From Anaerolineales bacterium UBA1429 (GTDB lineage Bacteria > Chloroflexota > Anaerolineae > UBA1429), in contig DCTX01000036.1 of the NCBI GenBank assembly GCA_002329325.1, positions 1 to 46,492 of the forward strand: a stretch of DNA of 46,492 bases, given 5' to 3'. Positions 32,377-40,566 of the stretch are shown here, piece by piece (the stretch's first letter is position 1; every line of letters begins with the position of its first letter). A program made the translations under genes and the position numbers. The notes beneath the pieces are model-generated. The model saw only the letters and a program-made list of their open reading frames with translations, was not told where the DNA came from and did not search any database.

Positions 32377-33507
32377 CTATAGCGGCAGGCTGATCCAGCA
32401 GCGGGCCGCGTCGGCCCGCGCGATTCCCTCCAGCACCTCCTGTACTCGCAGTCCCTCACAAAAGCCCGGCGCAAAGACGAACGGCTCGTCGCGTTGGTAC
32501 GCCTCGACGAAATCCATCAGGACGGTGCGGCGGCGTTGGGGCTCGCCGGGCAGGCGCCCCTGCAGCCGCTCTGGCACCAGAATGGTCGTGTACGGACGGT
32601 CCAGGCTGCCCCCCCGCTCCAGGATCGTGTACGGCTCCAGGGCCTCCTCGGGCAGCCAGACCTGCAACTGATAGGGGTGTTGCTGGTCGTACATCAGGCC
32701 GCCTTCGGAGCCATAGACCTCGGCGCGCTGGTCATAGCCCCGCCCGGTAAAGGTGTAGGATCCGCACAGGTAGCCCAGTGCGCCATTGGCATAGTTCAGG
32801 AGCACCATGCCCTCGTCCTCCGTGGTCACCCGCATCGGGGCGCCGGTACCGGCCTGGAGACGCTCGGGCACAACGGTGCGCAGGTTGGCCGCCACGGCGT
32901 CCACCCCTGTATCCAGCCACCACAGGACCATGTCAAGCATGTGGCTGCCCATGTCACCCAGGCCGCCAAAGCCGGCCTTCTCGCGCTGGTTGCGCCACGT
33001 TCCGGGGCGCTGGGCGTAATGGGGGGCGCCGGCGGCATAGATCGCCGAGACGTGGTAGATCTGCCCCAGCGCGCCGCTGGCCAGGATCTCGCGGGCCAGT
33101 TGGGCGGCGGGGGTCCGCCTGTGGGCAAAGTTGACGCCGGTCTTGATCCTACGCTCCTGCGCAGCGGCGTACATCTCCTGCGCCTGGGCGTGGGTCAGGG
33201 CCAGCGGCTTTTCGCAGAACACGTCCACTCCCTGGGCGATGGCCTCCATCACCACGGGGTAGTGCATGTCGTTGGTGGTGCAGACGCTCACCAGGTCCAC
33301 CTGGGCCTCGCGCAAGAGCGCGGCATAGTCGTCGGTGGTGTAGGCGATGGTGTCGGTGAGGGCGGCCAGGGCGGCCACCGCCTCGGCGCTTACGTCGCAC
33401 GCCGCCACGATCTCGACCCCCGGCGAGCGCAGGTAGCTGGGTACGTGATGATGCTGGGCGATGCCCCCGCAGCCGATGATGCCCACTCGCAGCTTGTCTT
33501 GTGGCAT
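32377..33507 (-). CDS. Gfo/Idh/MocA-family oxidoreductase
   Basis: A 376-residue NAD(P)-dependent sugar or polyol dehydrogenase. The Rossmann motif VGIIGCGGIAQHHH is at the N-terminus, the family motif FCEKPLA near residue 100 carries the catalytic Lys, and GDMGSHMLDMVLWWL carries the conserved Asp/His. The C-terminal alpha/beta domain has the usual YGSEGGL strand. The substrate is not determined by sequence alone; in this context it may oxidise a glycan-derived sugar whose product feeds onward. The ATG at 33507 follows GAGGGAG. Upstream and downstream genes lie on the same strand with short gaps. Confidence 0.9.
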   Translation of the reverse strand: MPQDKLRVGIIGCGGIAQHHHVPSYLRSPGVEIVAACDVSAEAVAALAALTDTIAYTTDDYAALLREAQVDLVSVCTTNDMHYPVVMEAIAQGVDVFCEKPLALTHAQAQEMYAAAQERRIKTGVNFAHRRTPAAQLAREILASGALGQIYHVSAIYAAGAPHYAQRPGTWRNQREKAGFGGLGDMGSHMLDMVLWWLDTGVDAVAANLRTVVPERLQAGTGAPMRVTTEDEGMVLLNYANGALGYLCGSYTFTGRGYDQRAEVYGSEGGLMYDQQHPYQLQVWLPEEALEPYTILERGGSLDRPYTTILVPERLQGRLPGEPQRRRTVLMDFVEAYQRDEPFVFAPGFCEGLRVQEVLEGIARADAARCWISLPL

Positions 33508-33575
33508 GGATGCAACTCCCTCACGTTCGACTTGTGGCCGGGCGAGACGCCGATGGCCGCGTCGCGCCGCCGGGC

Positions 33576-34145
33576 CTATCCCTCCGCGCCGAGCCAGGCG
33601 ATGGCCACGGGCTTGCCATCCTCCAGGGTGACGCGGCAGACGCGCCCCTCGCCAAAGCTCTGCTGCTCCTCTGGCAGCGAGCGCCAGTCCCGTCCTTGCC
33701 AGCAGGCCAGCAGCAGGTTCAGGACCATCTCGCTGGCCACGATGCCGACCCGGGCCAGGCCGTAGGTCTGGGCGTAGAGCTCGATGCGGGCGCAGGCGGC
33801 CGTCAGCCGCCCCCACAGCGAGACGAGCCCTCTCTCCCGCTGATCGTCGGTCCAGGTGGAGACCAGGTGCGATGCGCCCGGCTCGTAGTTGAGATCGTCC
33901 AGCGAAAGATCCTCCAGCTCCTCCAGGTCCCAGCGCACCAGATCAGGCAACGCCTCGTGGATGGGGTCGGCGGTATCCATGTCGCGGTGTGTGGTGGCGA
34001 CGCAGAGCATCTGTAGGTCCCACGCGCGGCTGCGCGCTGCCAGGCGTTGGGCCTGGGCGCGGCCCTGGGCGCTCAGGGGCAGGCTATAGGGGTCAGGGGC
34101 GCCTCTGCTATCGATATCGCCGTGGCGGATGAGGTAGAAATCCAT
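33576..34145 (-). CDS. Histidine-phosphatase-fold protein with an incomplete active site
   Basis: A 189-residue protein of the phosphoglycerate mutase-like superfamily. The N-terminal LIRHGD supplies the phospho-acceptor His8. The GRAQAQRLAA helix fits the family. The second catalytic His, normally in a VSHGG-like strand after about residue 140, is replaced: the strand reads VGIVASEMVLN. The second Arg motif also diverges (THRDMDTA). It may therefore be a non-catalytic or altered-specificity member. The spacing to neighbours (27 bp and 68 bp) suggests co-transcription with the tpiA group. Only a distant AAGAAGGA precedes the ATG. Confidence 0.75.
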   Translation of the reverse strand: MDFYLIRHGDIDSRGAPDPYSLPLSAQGRAQAQRLAARSRAWDLQMLCVATTHRDMDTADPIHEALPDLVRWDLEELEDLSLDDLNYEPGASHLVSTWTDDQRERGLVSLWGRLTAACARIELYAQTYGLARVGIVASEMVLNLLLACWQGRDWRSLPEEQQSFGEGRVCRVTLEDGKPVAIAWLGAEG

Positions 34146-34172
34146 ACGTGGCCCCGATCCTTCTTTCGATGA

Positions 34173-34931
34173 TTACGATGACGAACTGGCGACGATCCTG
34201 CGGCCCAGGAGCCGCCCGGCGAGCTGGGTCAGCAGCCAGAGAAGGCTGCCGAGGGCCAGATCGAGGGCGACGACCAGGGCCAGCACCAGGGCGACCATCT
34301 GGGCGGCCCGCAGGCCCCATGTCACCCACTCTGGCGGCACGCGACTCAGGGCGCCGATGGCCTGGAGGGCTACCAGCACCAGGGCGATGCCCAGGGCCAG
34401 CTTCCACCAGGCCCGCCGGTCCGATGCGCTGGGCAACATGGCGTTGCCCAGCGCCACGACCAGATACAGCCAGAGGGCGAGGTCGCGAGCCGCGACGAGT
34501 TGCGCCCACGTCGCCCCCAGATCCGCCAGACCCGCATCGGCAAGCCATAGCCCCAGCGGCCAGCGGGCGATCAGGAATAGGCTTGCCAGCCCCGCCAGCA
34601 GGGGGGCCAGGCCGATCAGGCTCTCACGCACCGGATCGGTGGCGGCGATCTCGACCGAGCCGAACTGGGCCCGGTTGCCCCCTTGCATGCTGGGCCACAG
34701 GCTCAGCCGGCCGGCGGGCACCCGCAGCAGCCACGCCATGCCCAGATGGCTGAGCTCGTGCAACAAGGTCCCCGGCAGCAGCAGCGCGTGATAGCCATAG
34801 AGCGCCGCCGCCGAGCTCTTGGTGAGCAGCAACAGCAGGGTCTGCACACGGGTGCCGAACCACCGCGTCACCGGGCCGAGGATCAGCAACAGGCAGATCG
34901 AGATCGGCAGGACCGTTGGCTCGGGTCGCAC
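34173..34931 (-). CDS. M50-like HExxH integral membrane protein
   Basis: A 252-residue polytopic membrane protein with about five to six hydrophobic segments. A zinc-metalloprotease motif HELSH (His58, Glu59, His62) lies at the edge of a membrane segment, LLLPGTLLHELSHLGMAWLL, resembling site-2 protease/M50-like proteins. I did not recognise the usual second M50 motif (NxxPxxxLDG). It may be a divergent M50 protease or a membrane protein with a structural zinc site. GTG start at 34931 with a weak AGGA. It is 37 bp after tpiA and 27 bp before the histidine-phosphatase-like gene. Confidence 0.65.
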   Translation of the reverse strand: MRPEPTVLPISICLLLILGPVTRWFGTRVQTLLLLLTKSSAAALYGYHALLLPGTLLHELSHLGMAWLLRVPAGRLSLWPSMQGGNRAQFGSVEIAATDPVRESLIGLAPLLAGLASLFLIARWPLGLWLADAGLADLGATWAQLVAARDLALWLYLVVALGNAMLPSASDRRAWWKLALGIALVLVALQAIGALSRVPPEWVTWGLRAAQMVALVLALVVALDLALGSLLWLLTQLAGRLLGRRIVASSSS

Positions 34932-34968
34932 CGGCTGTTCCTCGCTTCCCGCTTGTTGGGAGGGCTGG

Positions 34969-35739
34969 CTAGAGCCCCTTGGCCCGCACCGTCTCGCGCA
35001 CCAGGGTCACAAAATCCGCAGCCTTGAGGCTGGCGCCGCCTACCAGGCCGCCATCCACGTTGGGCTGCGACATGATCTCGAACACGTTGGCCGGGTTGAC
35101 GCTGCCGCCATACTGGATGCGCACGGCGTCCGCCGTCGCGGCGCCGTACAGCTCGCGGACGGTGGCGCGCACAACGCCACCACAGACGTCCTCGGCATCG
35201 GCGGGCGTGGCCGCCAGACCCGTGCCGATGGCCCAGATCGGCTCGTAGGCGATGATCATGCCGGCCACCTGCTCGGCGCTCAGGCCGTCCAGCGCGGAGA
35301 TCACCTGGCCGCGCACCCAGGTTTCGGTGAGGCCCCCTTCGCGCAGGGCGCGGGTCTCGCCCACGCACACGATGGGGATCAGGCCGATGGCCAGGGCGGC
35401 CTTGATCTTGCGGTTCACGCCCTCGTCGGTCTCGCCGAATAGCTCGCGGCGCTCCGAGTGGCCGATGATGACATAATCGCAGAACTCGCGCACCATGGCG
35501 GGCGACACCTCGCCCGTGAAGGCGCCACTGGCCTCCCAGTAGAGGTTCTGGGCGCCCACGCGCAGCTCGCTGCCCGCGGCGGCGCGGCTCACATCCGGAA
35601 CGGCCAGGAAGGGCGGACAGACCACCCGCTCTACGCTGCTCAAGGGCGCCAGGTCACCCAACATCGCCTGTACCAGCTCGACGCCCTCTTGGGCGGTCTT
35701 GTTCATCTTCCAGTTTCCGGCCATAATCGGCTTGCGCAT
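34969..35739 (-). CDS. tpiA: Triosephosphate isomerase
   Basis: A 256-residue TIM-barrel glycolytic enzyme interconverting dihydroxyacetone phosphate and glyceraldehyde-3-phosphate. Catalytic residues are visible: Lys11 in GNWKMN, His94 in IIGHSERR and Glu166 in AYEPIWAIGTG; the phosphate-binding YGGSVNP and GGLVGGASL loops follow. Length matches the family (about 250). ATG 35739 is preceded by GAGGGAGAG. It heads a minus-strand series of five genes down to the AOR. A promoter and an inverted repeat lie upstream at 35753-35804. Confidence 0.97.
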   Translation of the reverse strand: MRKPIMAGNWKMNKTAQEGVELVQAMLGDLAPLSSVERVVCPPFLAVPDVSRAAAGSELRVGAQNLYWEASGAFTGEVSPAMVREFCDYVIIGHSERRELFGETDEGVNRKIKAALAIGLIPIVCVGETRALREGGLTETWVRGQVISALDGLSAEQVAGMIIAYEPIWAIGTGLAATPADAEDVCGGVVRATVRELYGAATADAVRIQYGGSVNPANVFEIMSQPNVDGGLVGGASLKAADFVTLVRETVRAKGL

Positions 35740-35752
35740 CGCATCTCTCCCT

Positions 35753-35804
35753 CTGTGGTATGCAAAACACAAGGATGTTACCACAGAATCCAGGCATCTG
35801 CCAA
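35753..35804 (-). promoter_or_regulatory. tpiA promoter with inverted repeat (candidate operator)
   Basis: Minus strand: TTGGCA (35804-35799), 18-bp spacer, TAACAT (35780-35775). An 8-bp inverted repeat, CTGTGGTA (35753-35760) and TACCACAG (35779-35786), has 18 bases between the arms and overlaps the -10 box. It could bind a regulator or form a 5' mRNA hairpin. Confidence 0.5.
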
Positions 35805-35872
35805 GGTGCCCGTCCGGGCGCCGCCGACGCGTTGTCGCCGGCCCGGAAGCCCTGCGAAAGGATCTGCCCTGC

Positions 35873-36532
35873 ATGCATCGTCCGCATCTGGAAACAGACC
35901 TGATCCCCCACCTGGCTCAGGCGTTGGCGGGACCTCTGCCGGGGGCCGCGGCCCAGCAGTTGATGACCGTCAGCCCGCCCCCTGTGCGCAATCGCCTCAG
36001 CGAGGGGCCGGCGCGCCTGGGCGCCGTCCTGGCGCTGCTGTACCCCCACCTGGGAGAGCTGCACCTGGCCCTGACCCGCCGCAGCGCCCACCTGCGGCAC
36101 CACGGCGGGCAGGTCTCGCTGCCCGGCGGCGCGCAGGAGCCGCAGGATGCCTCGCTGTGGCGCACGGCGCTGCGCGAAGCCGCCGAGGAGATCGGCGTCG
36201 CAGAGGGCGACGTGACCCGCCTGGGAGCGCTGACGCCCGTCGAGGTGACGGCCAGTGGCTTTATCGTGCATCCCTTTGTGGGCTATGCGCCGCGGCGGCC
36301 CGCCTTCCGGCGGCAGGAGGACGAGGTCGAGGAGCTGATCGAGCTGCCGCTGGGCGCCCTGTTGGCCGATGAGGCCAAGGCCGTGGAGGAGTGGCAACTG
36401 CACGATCGCCTGGCGCGAGTGCCCTTTTACCGGCATGGCCCGGTGGTGATCTGGGGGGCCACCGCCACCGTCCTGAGCGAGTTCGAGGCGGTGCTGCGCC
36501 GCGTGAGTCCGCAACGCGAAACCCGGCCCTGA
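35873..36532 (+). CDS. Nudix CoA pyrophosphatase (NudL/YeaB-like)
   Basis: A 219-residue Nudix hydrolase. The family-specific signature of CoA pyrophosphatases is clear: LALTRRSAHLRHHGGQVSLPGG just before the Nudix box GGAQEPQDASLWRTALREAAEEIGV, read in parts as LPGG, TALREAAEE and IGV. It would hydrolyse CoA, oxidised CoA or acyl-CoA to 3',5'-ADP and phosphopantetheine derivatives. ATG 35873 is preferred because upstream in-frame sequence overlaps the tpiA promoter region; GAAAGGA lies about 11 bases upstream. It is followed by a strong hairpin terminator. Confidence 0.88.
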   Translation: MHRPHLETDLIPHLAQALAGPLPGAAAQQLMTVSPPPVRNRLSEGPARLGAVLALLYPHLGELHLALTRRSAHLRHHGGQVSLPGGAQEPQDASLWRTALREAAEEIGVAEGDVTRLGALTPVEVTASGFIVHPFVGYAPRRPAFRRQEDEVEELIELPLGALLADEAKAVEEWQLHDRLARVPFYRHGPVVIWGATATVLSEFEAVLRRVSPQRETRP

Positions 36533-36552
36533 GCGTGTCGCTCAGGGCCGGG
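36522..36552. terminator. Bidirectional hairpin terminator
   Basis: A perfect 13-bp stem CCCGGCCCTGAGC (36522-36534) with GCTCAGGGCCGGG (36540-36552) and a GTGTC loop. It overlaps the Nudix stop codon region and faces the convergent DUF4349 gene. Confidence 0.78.
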
Positions 36553-36584
36553 CCGTCTGCTTGCCTGTGGGCGGGGCGGTGCGC

Positions 36585-37487
36585 CTAGGGCTGGCGCCGA
36601 CGCCGGATGGATCGGATGATGAGCCAGACGATCAGCGCAGGCACGGCCAGGAACAGCACCAGGTAGATCAGCACGTCCACCATGATCTGCAGCACCTGAA
36701 CGAGCGCACGCACCGCCTTGTTCAGCGTCACCAGCGGGTTCCAGCGCGTGGGCTGGACCACGGGCCCGGGCTGCTGGCGAGGCCGGATCTCGATGGTCAC
36801 CGTCGCCAGGGCCGTCATACGCTCCAGATACTGGGAGCGGCCCTTGAGCGACTCGATCTCGCTGCGAAGCTCGGTGATGCGGCTGTAGATCTTGAGGATC
36901 TCGTCGGCGCTGCCGCGGTTGCGGCGCACCTCGGCCAACAGCTCCAGCATCTCGGTCTCGGTGGCCTCCAGGTTGCGCAGCCGGGCGTTCAGGTCCACAT
37001 ACTCCTCGGTGACGTCCTCGCCGCTGGAGGTTTCGCTCTCCACGACGATGGCGCCCTCGCGGATGATGCCTAGGGCGGCCTCCAGGTTCTCCGCCGGGAT
37101 GCGCAGCGTTACCGTGGCCCAGGGCTGTTCGTCATCGAGCCAACGGTTCAGGTCCGACACATAGCCCCCGTACTGGCTGAGCACCGCCTGGAGCCGCGCC
37201 AGCATGGCATCGGTGTCCTCGACCACGACGCGCATATAGGTGCGTCGGATGATCATCCGCTCACCCACGTCGCCATAGGTCGCCACAGCGCTGCCCATGC
37301 CGGCGGGGGCCTCCATGGCAGGCGCCGAGGACTTGCTCATCTCGGCCTCTTCGGCCACATCCCTCCCCATCTCTACGACGACGGTCTCTCTGACGACTTG
37401 TTCCACGAGCTCTGGCTGAGCCGCGCACGAGGTCACTAGCAGCGCAGCTACCAGCAACAGCAGGCCGATCCCGATACGGTGTCTCAT
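36585..37487 (-). CDS. DUF4349 lipoprotein
   Basis: A 300-residue envelope protein. The signal peptide ends in a lipobox LVTSC. A DUF4349 region follows: MIIRRTYMRVVVEDTD strand, GGYVSDLNRW, an Arg/Glu-rich coiled-coil (about 165-220, RNLEATETEMLELLAEV and ITELRSEIESLKG) and the VTIEIRP strand. A C-terminal transmembrane helix (VLIYLVLFLAVPALIVWLII) precedes a basic tail RSIRRRRQP. Members occur widely in Gram-positive and Chloroflexi genomes; the function is not established. ATG 37487 gives good spacing from AGGAGGA; ATG 37493 is an alternative start two codons earlier. Confidence 0.85.
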   Translation of the reverse strand: MRHRIGIGLLLLVAALLVTSCAAQPELVEQVVRETVVVEMGRDVAEEAEMSKSSAPAMEAPAGMGSAVATYGDVGERMIIRRTYMRVVVEDTDAMLARLQAVLSQYGGYVSDLNRWLDDEQPWATVTLRIPAENLEAALGIIREGAIVVESETSSGEDVTEEYVDLNARLRNLEATETEMLELLAEVRRNRGSADEILKIYSRITELRSEIESLKGRSQYLERMTALATVTIEIRPRQQPGPVVQPTRWNPLVTLNKAVRALVQVLQIMVDVLIYLVLFLAVPALIVWLIIRSIRRRRQP

Positions 37488-37590
37488 CTGCATTCCTCCT
37501 CCTGGGCTGGCGCAAGCGGGCGTTCTCAGCTATACAACGTCCTGCAGGCCGCCAGGGTTCCCGCCGGACGCGCCACCGTGCGACGCAAGC

Positions 37591-37619
37591 ATTATACGCC
37601 ACGCTGGCGAGCGCGTACA
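37591..37619 (-). promoter_or_regulatory. Candidate promoter for the DUF4349 gene
   Basis: Minus strand: TGTACG (37619-37614), 17-bp spacer, perfect TATAAT (37596-37591). The -35 box is weak, so confidence rests on the -10 box. Confidence 0.45.
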
Positions 37620-37727
37620 GCGTTTCCAGGGTCTTGCAGGCGGCTGGACGCCGGTCGTGGGGCCTCTCAATGGCGGCAGGCAACACTCCGCTGCGGGCCG
37701 TGCGCGATGACCCCCGCGCGCCAGGGT

Positions 37728-37756
37728 TTGACACCGCCCTCTGCCCCGGCTACCAT
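37728..37756 (+). promoter_or_regulatory. sigma70-type promoter for the glycyl-radical activase gene
   Basis: TTGACA (37728-37733), 17-bp spacer, TACCAT (37751-37756). Predicted start about 37763, 25 bases before the ATG at 37788, which supports that start. Confidence 0.65.
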
Positions 37757-37787
37757 GGTATCAGATCACCCCAAACCAAAGGACGCC

Positions 37788-38693
37788 ATGCAGGGCATCA
37801 TCACCGAAATCCAGCGCTTCTCCGTCCACGACGGTCCCGGCATCCGCACCACCATCTTCTTCAAGGGCTGCAACCTGCGCTGCTTTTGGTGTCACAACCC
37901 CGAGACCCATCGCATGGAGCCCGAGCTGCAGCTCCAGCTTGTGCGCTGCATCGGCTGCGGGGCCTGCTTTGCCGTATGTCCCCACGAGGCGCACCAGATG
38001 GTGGATGGGCAGCGCGCCTTTTTGCGCGAGCGCTGCCAGGCCTGCGGGCGCTGCGCCGCCGAGTGCTTTGCCGAAGCGCTGGTCCTGATCGGGCGTCGCG
38101 TGGAGGTGGAAGAGGTGATGGCCGAGGTACGGGCCGACCGACCCTTTTACGCCAATTCGGGCGGCGGCGTCACCCTCTCTGGCGGCGAGCCGCTGCTGCA
38201 GCCCGCCTTTTGCCGGGCGCTGCTGGCCGCCTGCCGCGCCGAGGGCATCCACACCGCCATCGAGACCGCCGCCGACGTGCCCTGGGAGCGCATCGAAGGC
38301 CTCTTGCCCCTGCTAGACCTGGTGATGCTGGACATCAAGACGCTGGATGATGGCGTGCACCGCGCCTCGACGGGGGTGAGCAACGCCCGCATTCTGGAGA
38401 ACGCGCGGCGCCTGGGGGCCACGGGCAAGCCGCTAATCGTGCGCACGCCGGTGGTGCCGGGGGTCAACGATCAAGTCGAGGCGATCGGCGCCATCGCCCG
38501 CTTTGCCGCGGGGCTGCCGGGCCTGGTCCGCTACGAGTTGCTTCCCTTCCACCCCATGGCGGCGAACAAGTACGACAGCCTGGGGCGTTCGTATGCGGCC
38601 CGGACGCTGCCGCGCCCCGCACCGGAGGCGATGGAGACCCTGGCCGCCGCCGCCAGGGCCTGCGGGGTGGAGGTGCGCTGCGGCCAGAGCTAG
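37788..38693 (+). CDS. Glycyl-radical enzyme activating protein (radical SAM, two ferredoxin clusters)
   Basis: A 301-residue activase of the PflA superfamily. It would install a glycyl radical on a partner enzyme using SAM and a [4Fe-4S] cluster. The radical SAM motif is GCNLRCFWCHNPE with Cys28, Cys32 and Cys35. Two inserted ferredoxin-like clusters follow, CIGCGACFAVCP and CQACGRCAAECF. Then come SGGGVTLSGGEPLLQ and the RTPVVPGVND strand. The extra clusters are typical of activases for 4-hydroxyphenylacetate decarboxylase, glycerol dehydratase, benzylsuccinate-type and choline lyases, not of PFL itself. No glycyl-radical enzyme lies in the window, so the partner is unknown. AAAGGA lies four bases from the ATG. 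Confidence 0.92.
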   Translation: MQGIITEIQRFSVHDGPGIRTTIFFKGCNLRCFWCHNPETHRMEPELQLQLVRCIGCGACFAVCPHEAHQMVDGQRAFLRERCQACGRCAAECFAEALVLIGRRVEVEEVMAEVRADRPFYANSGGGVTLSGGEPLLQPAFCRALLAACRAEGIHTAIETAADVPWERIEGLLPLLDLVMLDIKTLDDGVHRASTGVSNARILENARRLGATGKPLIVRTPVVPGVNDQVEAIGAIARFAAGLPGLVRYELLPFHPMAANKYDSLGRSYAARTLPRPAPEAMETLAAAARACGVEVRCGQS

Positions 38694-38723
38694 CGCCCCG
38701 GGCTCCGCCAGAGGCAGCAAACG

Positions 38724-38758
38724 AACACCGCCCAGGGCACACTGCCCCGGGCGGTGTT
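38724..38758. terminator. Bidirectional hairpin terminator
   Basis: A 10-bp outer stem AACACCGCCC (38724-38733) with GGGCGGTGTT (38749-38758), and an inner stem GGGCA/TGCCC (38735-38739, 38743-38747) separated by a single mismatch. It lies between the convergent activase and GH-A genes. Confidence 0.75.
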
Positions 38759-38781
38759 GACATAAGGTTCCTGGGCGGCAG

Positions 38782-40404
38782 CTAGCGGGTGACGACCACG
38801 CGCACGACGCCGCAATCGGGCTCGACCCAGACGCCGCTGTCGGTCTCGTCGCCGTTGCGCCGCCGATCCACCACAAAGGCGCCATCGGCGTCGAAATGCC
38901 CCTCGTCCACAGAGACATAGGGCGCCTGACGGCTCTGATGGTGCGCGCTGACCATCATCGCGTCCAGCATCTCCTTGAGTTCGCCCTTGCGGCGCAGATG
39001 CAGGCGATAGGACGCGCCCACCAGGTAGAAGGTATTCTCGTCCTCCTGGAAGATCAGGCCGCGCCCGCGGGAATCGCCCATCTCGGTGAGCATGGGCGTG
39101 CCCTTGGGCGGGTGACGCCAGTCCATGCCCACATACTGGAAGCGGCCGTAGCCGAACTCCACCATGCCTCGCCAACCGACGAACTCGTAGGGCTGCCCGC
39201 CCTGCATCTCCTGCTGGACCACGGCATGGATGCGGTCGGTGCCCTGGTACTTGAGGAGCAGGGGGATGGCCGCCTCGGCGCAGCGGAAGCTATCCACCAG
39301 CATCTGCGACCGGGGGTTCACGTTGCCCTCGGCATCCAGGATGTGCTCGATGGCGAAAAAGTGATAGCCGATGGCGCCGTAATCCGCCAGGGCGTAGAAC
39401 ATGTTCCAGGCGTTGGAGCCAAAGGGCGCCGATTCGGGCACGAACAGGGGGTTGTCCGGGCGGGCATACGCGGCGCAGACGCCCCGATAGCCGTCAGCGT
39501 GGGCGATGTAGATGTCGGGCGCGATCAGGTCCACATGAGGCGTGGCCCAACGAAAGATATCGAGAGCCTGGGTGACGCCGCCGCCCGACGGATAGGCGTC
39601 GCCGGCGACGCCCCAGCCGCCATCGCCCAGCCAGACGTTGATGTACAGCGGGATGTTGTGGATCCGTCGGCCTACGACGGCCAGCCGATCGATGTACTGG
39701 CCGATGCTCCAGGCGGTCATGAACTCGCCGCCCTTGGGGCCGAACATCTGACCCCAGGTTCCGCCGGCGGGGGCGCCAGCGGCCTGCCAGGCGGCGTACA
39801 CCTGGCCACCCTCGGCCCCCGGCAGGCGCGAGACGATCTCGACGGGCACGGGCGACTCGAACATGCGCTGCCCGGCCTCGCCATAGTCGCGATCGCTCCC
39901 CAGGATGCCCGGCTCGTTCTGGATCTGCACGGCGATGACGGTACCCTGCTGGGCGTCGTTCTCGTGGAGATGGGTCATGAAGCGGCTAAAGGCCCGCTCG
40001 TCGGCTTCGTAGGTGGCGGCGCAGTGAGAGGAAAGCACCCACACCGGGTTGCCCGCCGGCCCGATCACGCGCCAGAAGCGCTCTGGGTTCGTCTTGACCC
40101 AGGCGGGCGCATATTCCATGTTCCCGTTCTTCCAGGTGCCGAACCAGAGCAGCACCAGCCGCACGCCGTACTCCCGGGCCAGCGCCAGCAGCTCGTCCAC
40201 GCTGGTGAAATCGAACTGACCCTCAACGGGCTCGACCTGCTCCCAATACACAGGGATCTCGAGGGTGTTGCCGCGCAGTTGCTTGAGGGCCTTGAAGGCG
40301 GTCTCGGCCTCGGCGCGGTTGTAGCCGCTCGAGTTGCGGGACTGGCCTCCCAGGGTGAAGAACGGCTTACCATCGACTCGAAAGACGCGCTTGATCTCGG
40401 ACAT
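38782..40404 (-). CDS. GH-A clan glycosidase-like protein (beta-galactosidase-like, DUF5597-type)
   Basis: A 540-residue TIM-barrel glycosidase-like protein. The N-terminus (RVDGKPFFTLGGQSRNSSGY) and NTLEIPVYWEQVEPVEGQFDF are typical of GH35/GH42-related enzymes that carry a C-terminal DUF5597 region. The likely acid/base Glu is in AVQIQNEPG and the likely nucleophile Glu in LFVPESAPFG. The C-terminal third (from about 400) fits the beta-rich accessory domain. No signal peptide. Specificity (beta-galactosidase or another beta-glycosidase) cannot be fixed by eye. ATG 40404 is preceded by GAGGAGG, and by the promoter at 40466-40494. Confidence 0.8.
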   Translation of the reverse strand: MSEIKRVFRVDGKPFFTLGGQSRNSSGYNRAEAETAFKALKQLRGNTLEIPVYWEQVEPVEGQFDFTSVDELLALAREYGVRLVLLWFGTWKNGNMEYAPAWVKTNPERFWRVIGPAGNPVWVLSSHCAATYEADERAFSRFMTHLHENDAQQGTVIAVQIQNEPGILGSDRDYGEAGQRMFESPVPVEIVSRLPGAEGGQVYAAWQAAGAPAGGTWGQMFGPKGGEFMTAWSIGQYIDRLAVVGRRIHNIPLYINVWLGDGGWGVAGDAYPSGGGVTQALDIFRWATPHVDLIAPDIYIAHADGYRGVCAAYARPDNPLFVPESAPFGSNAWNMFYALADYGAIGYHFFAIEHILDAEGNVNPRSQMLVDSFRCAEAAIPLLLKYQGTDRIHAVVQQEMQGGQPYEFVGWRGMVEFGYGRFQYVGMDWRHPPKGTPMLTEMGDSRGRGLIFQEDENTFYLVGASYRLHLRRKGELKEMLDAMMVSAHHQSRQAPYVSVDEGHFDADGAFVVDRRRNGDETDSGVWVEPDCGVVRVVVTR

Positions 40405-40465
40405 GGCGTTGCTGCCTCCTCTTGTGCTGCGAATGCTCGCGACTCGGCCCCCGGGGCCTGCGCCA

Positions 40466-40494
40466 ATTCTAGCCCGGCCATGCTGGGCGGTCAA
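40466..40494 (-). promoter_or_regulatory. sigma70-type promoter for the GH-A glycosidase-like gene
   Basis: Minus strand: TTGACC (40494-40489), 17-bp spacer, TAGAAT (40471-40466). Predicted start about 40459 with a leader of about 55 bases that contains the palindrome GGCCCCCGGGGCC. Confidence 0.72.
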
Positions 40495-40566
40495 CCGCCG
40501 GAACGCCCCCGGCGATCCCTGCGACGCGTCGATCATGGGGCAGAGGCACTGCCGCTGGCCGCGCCG

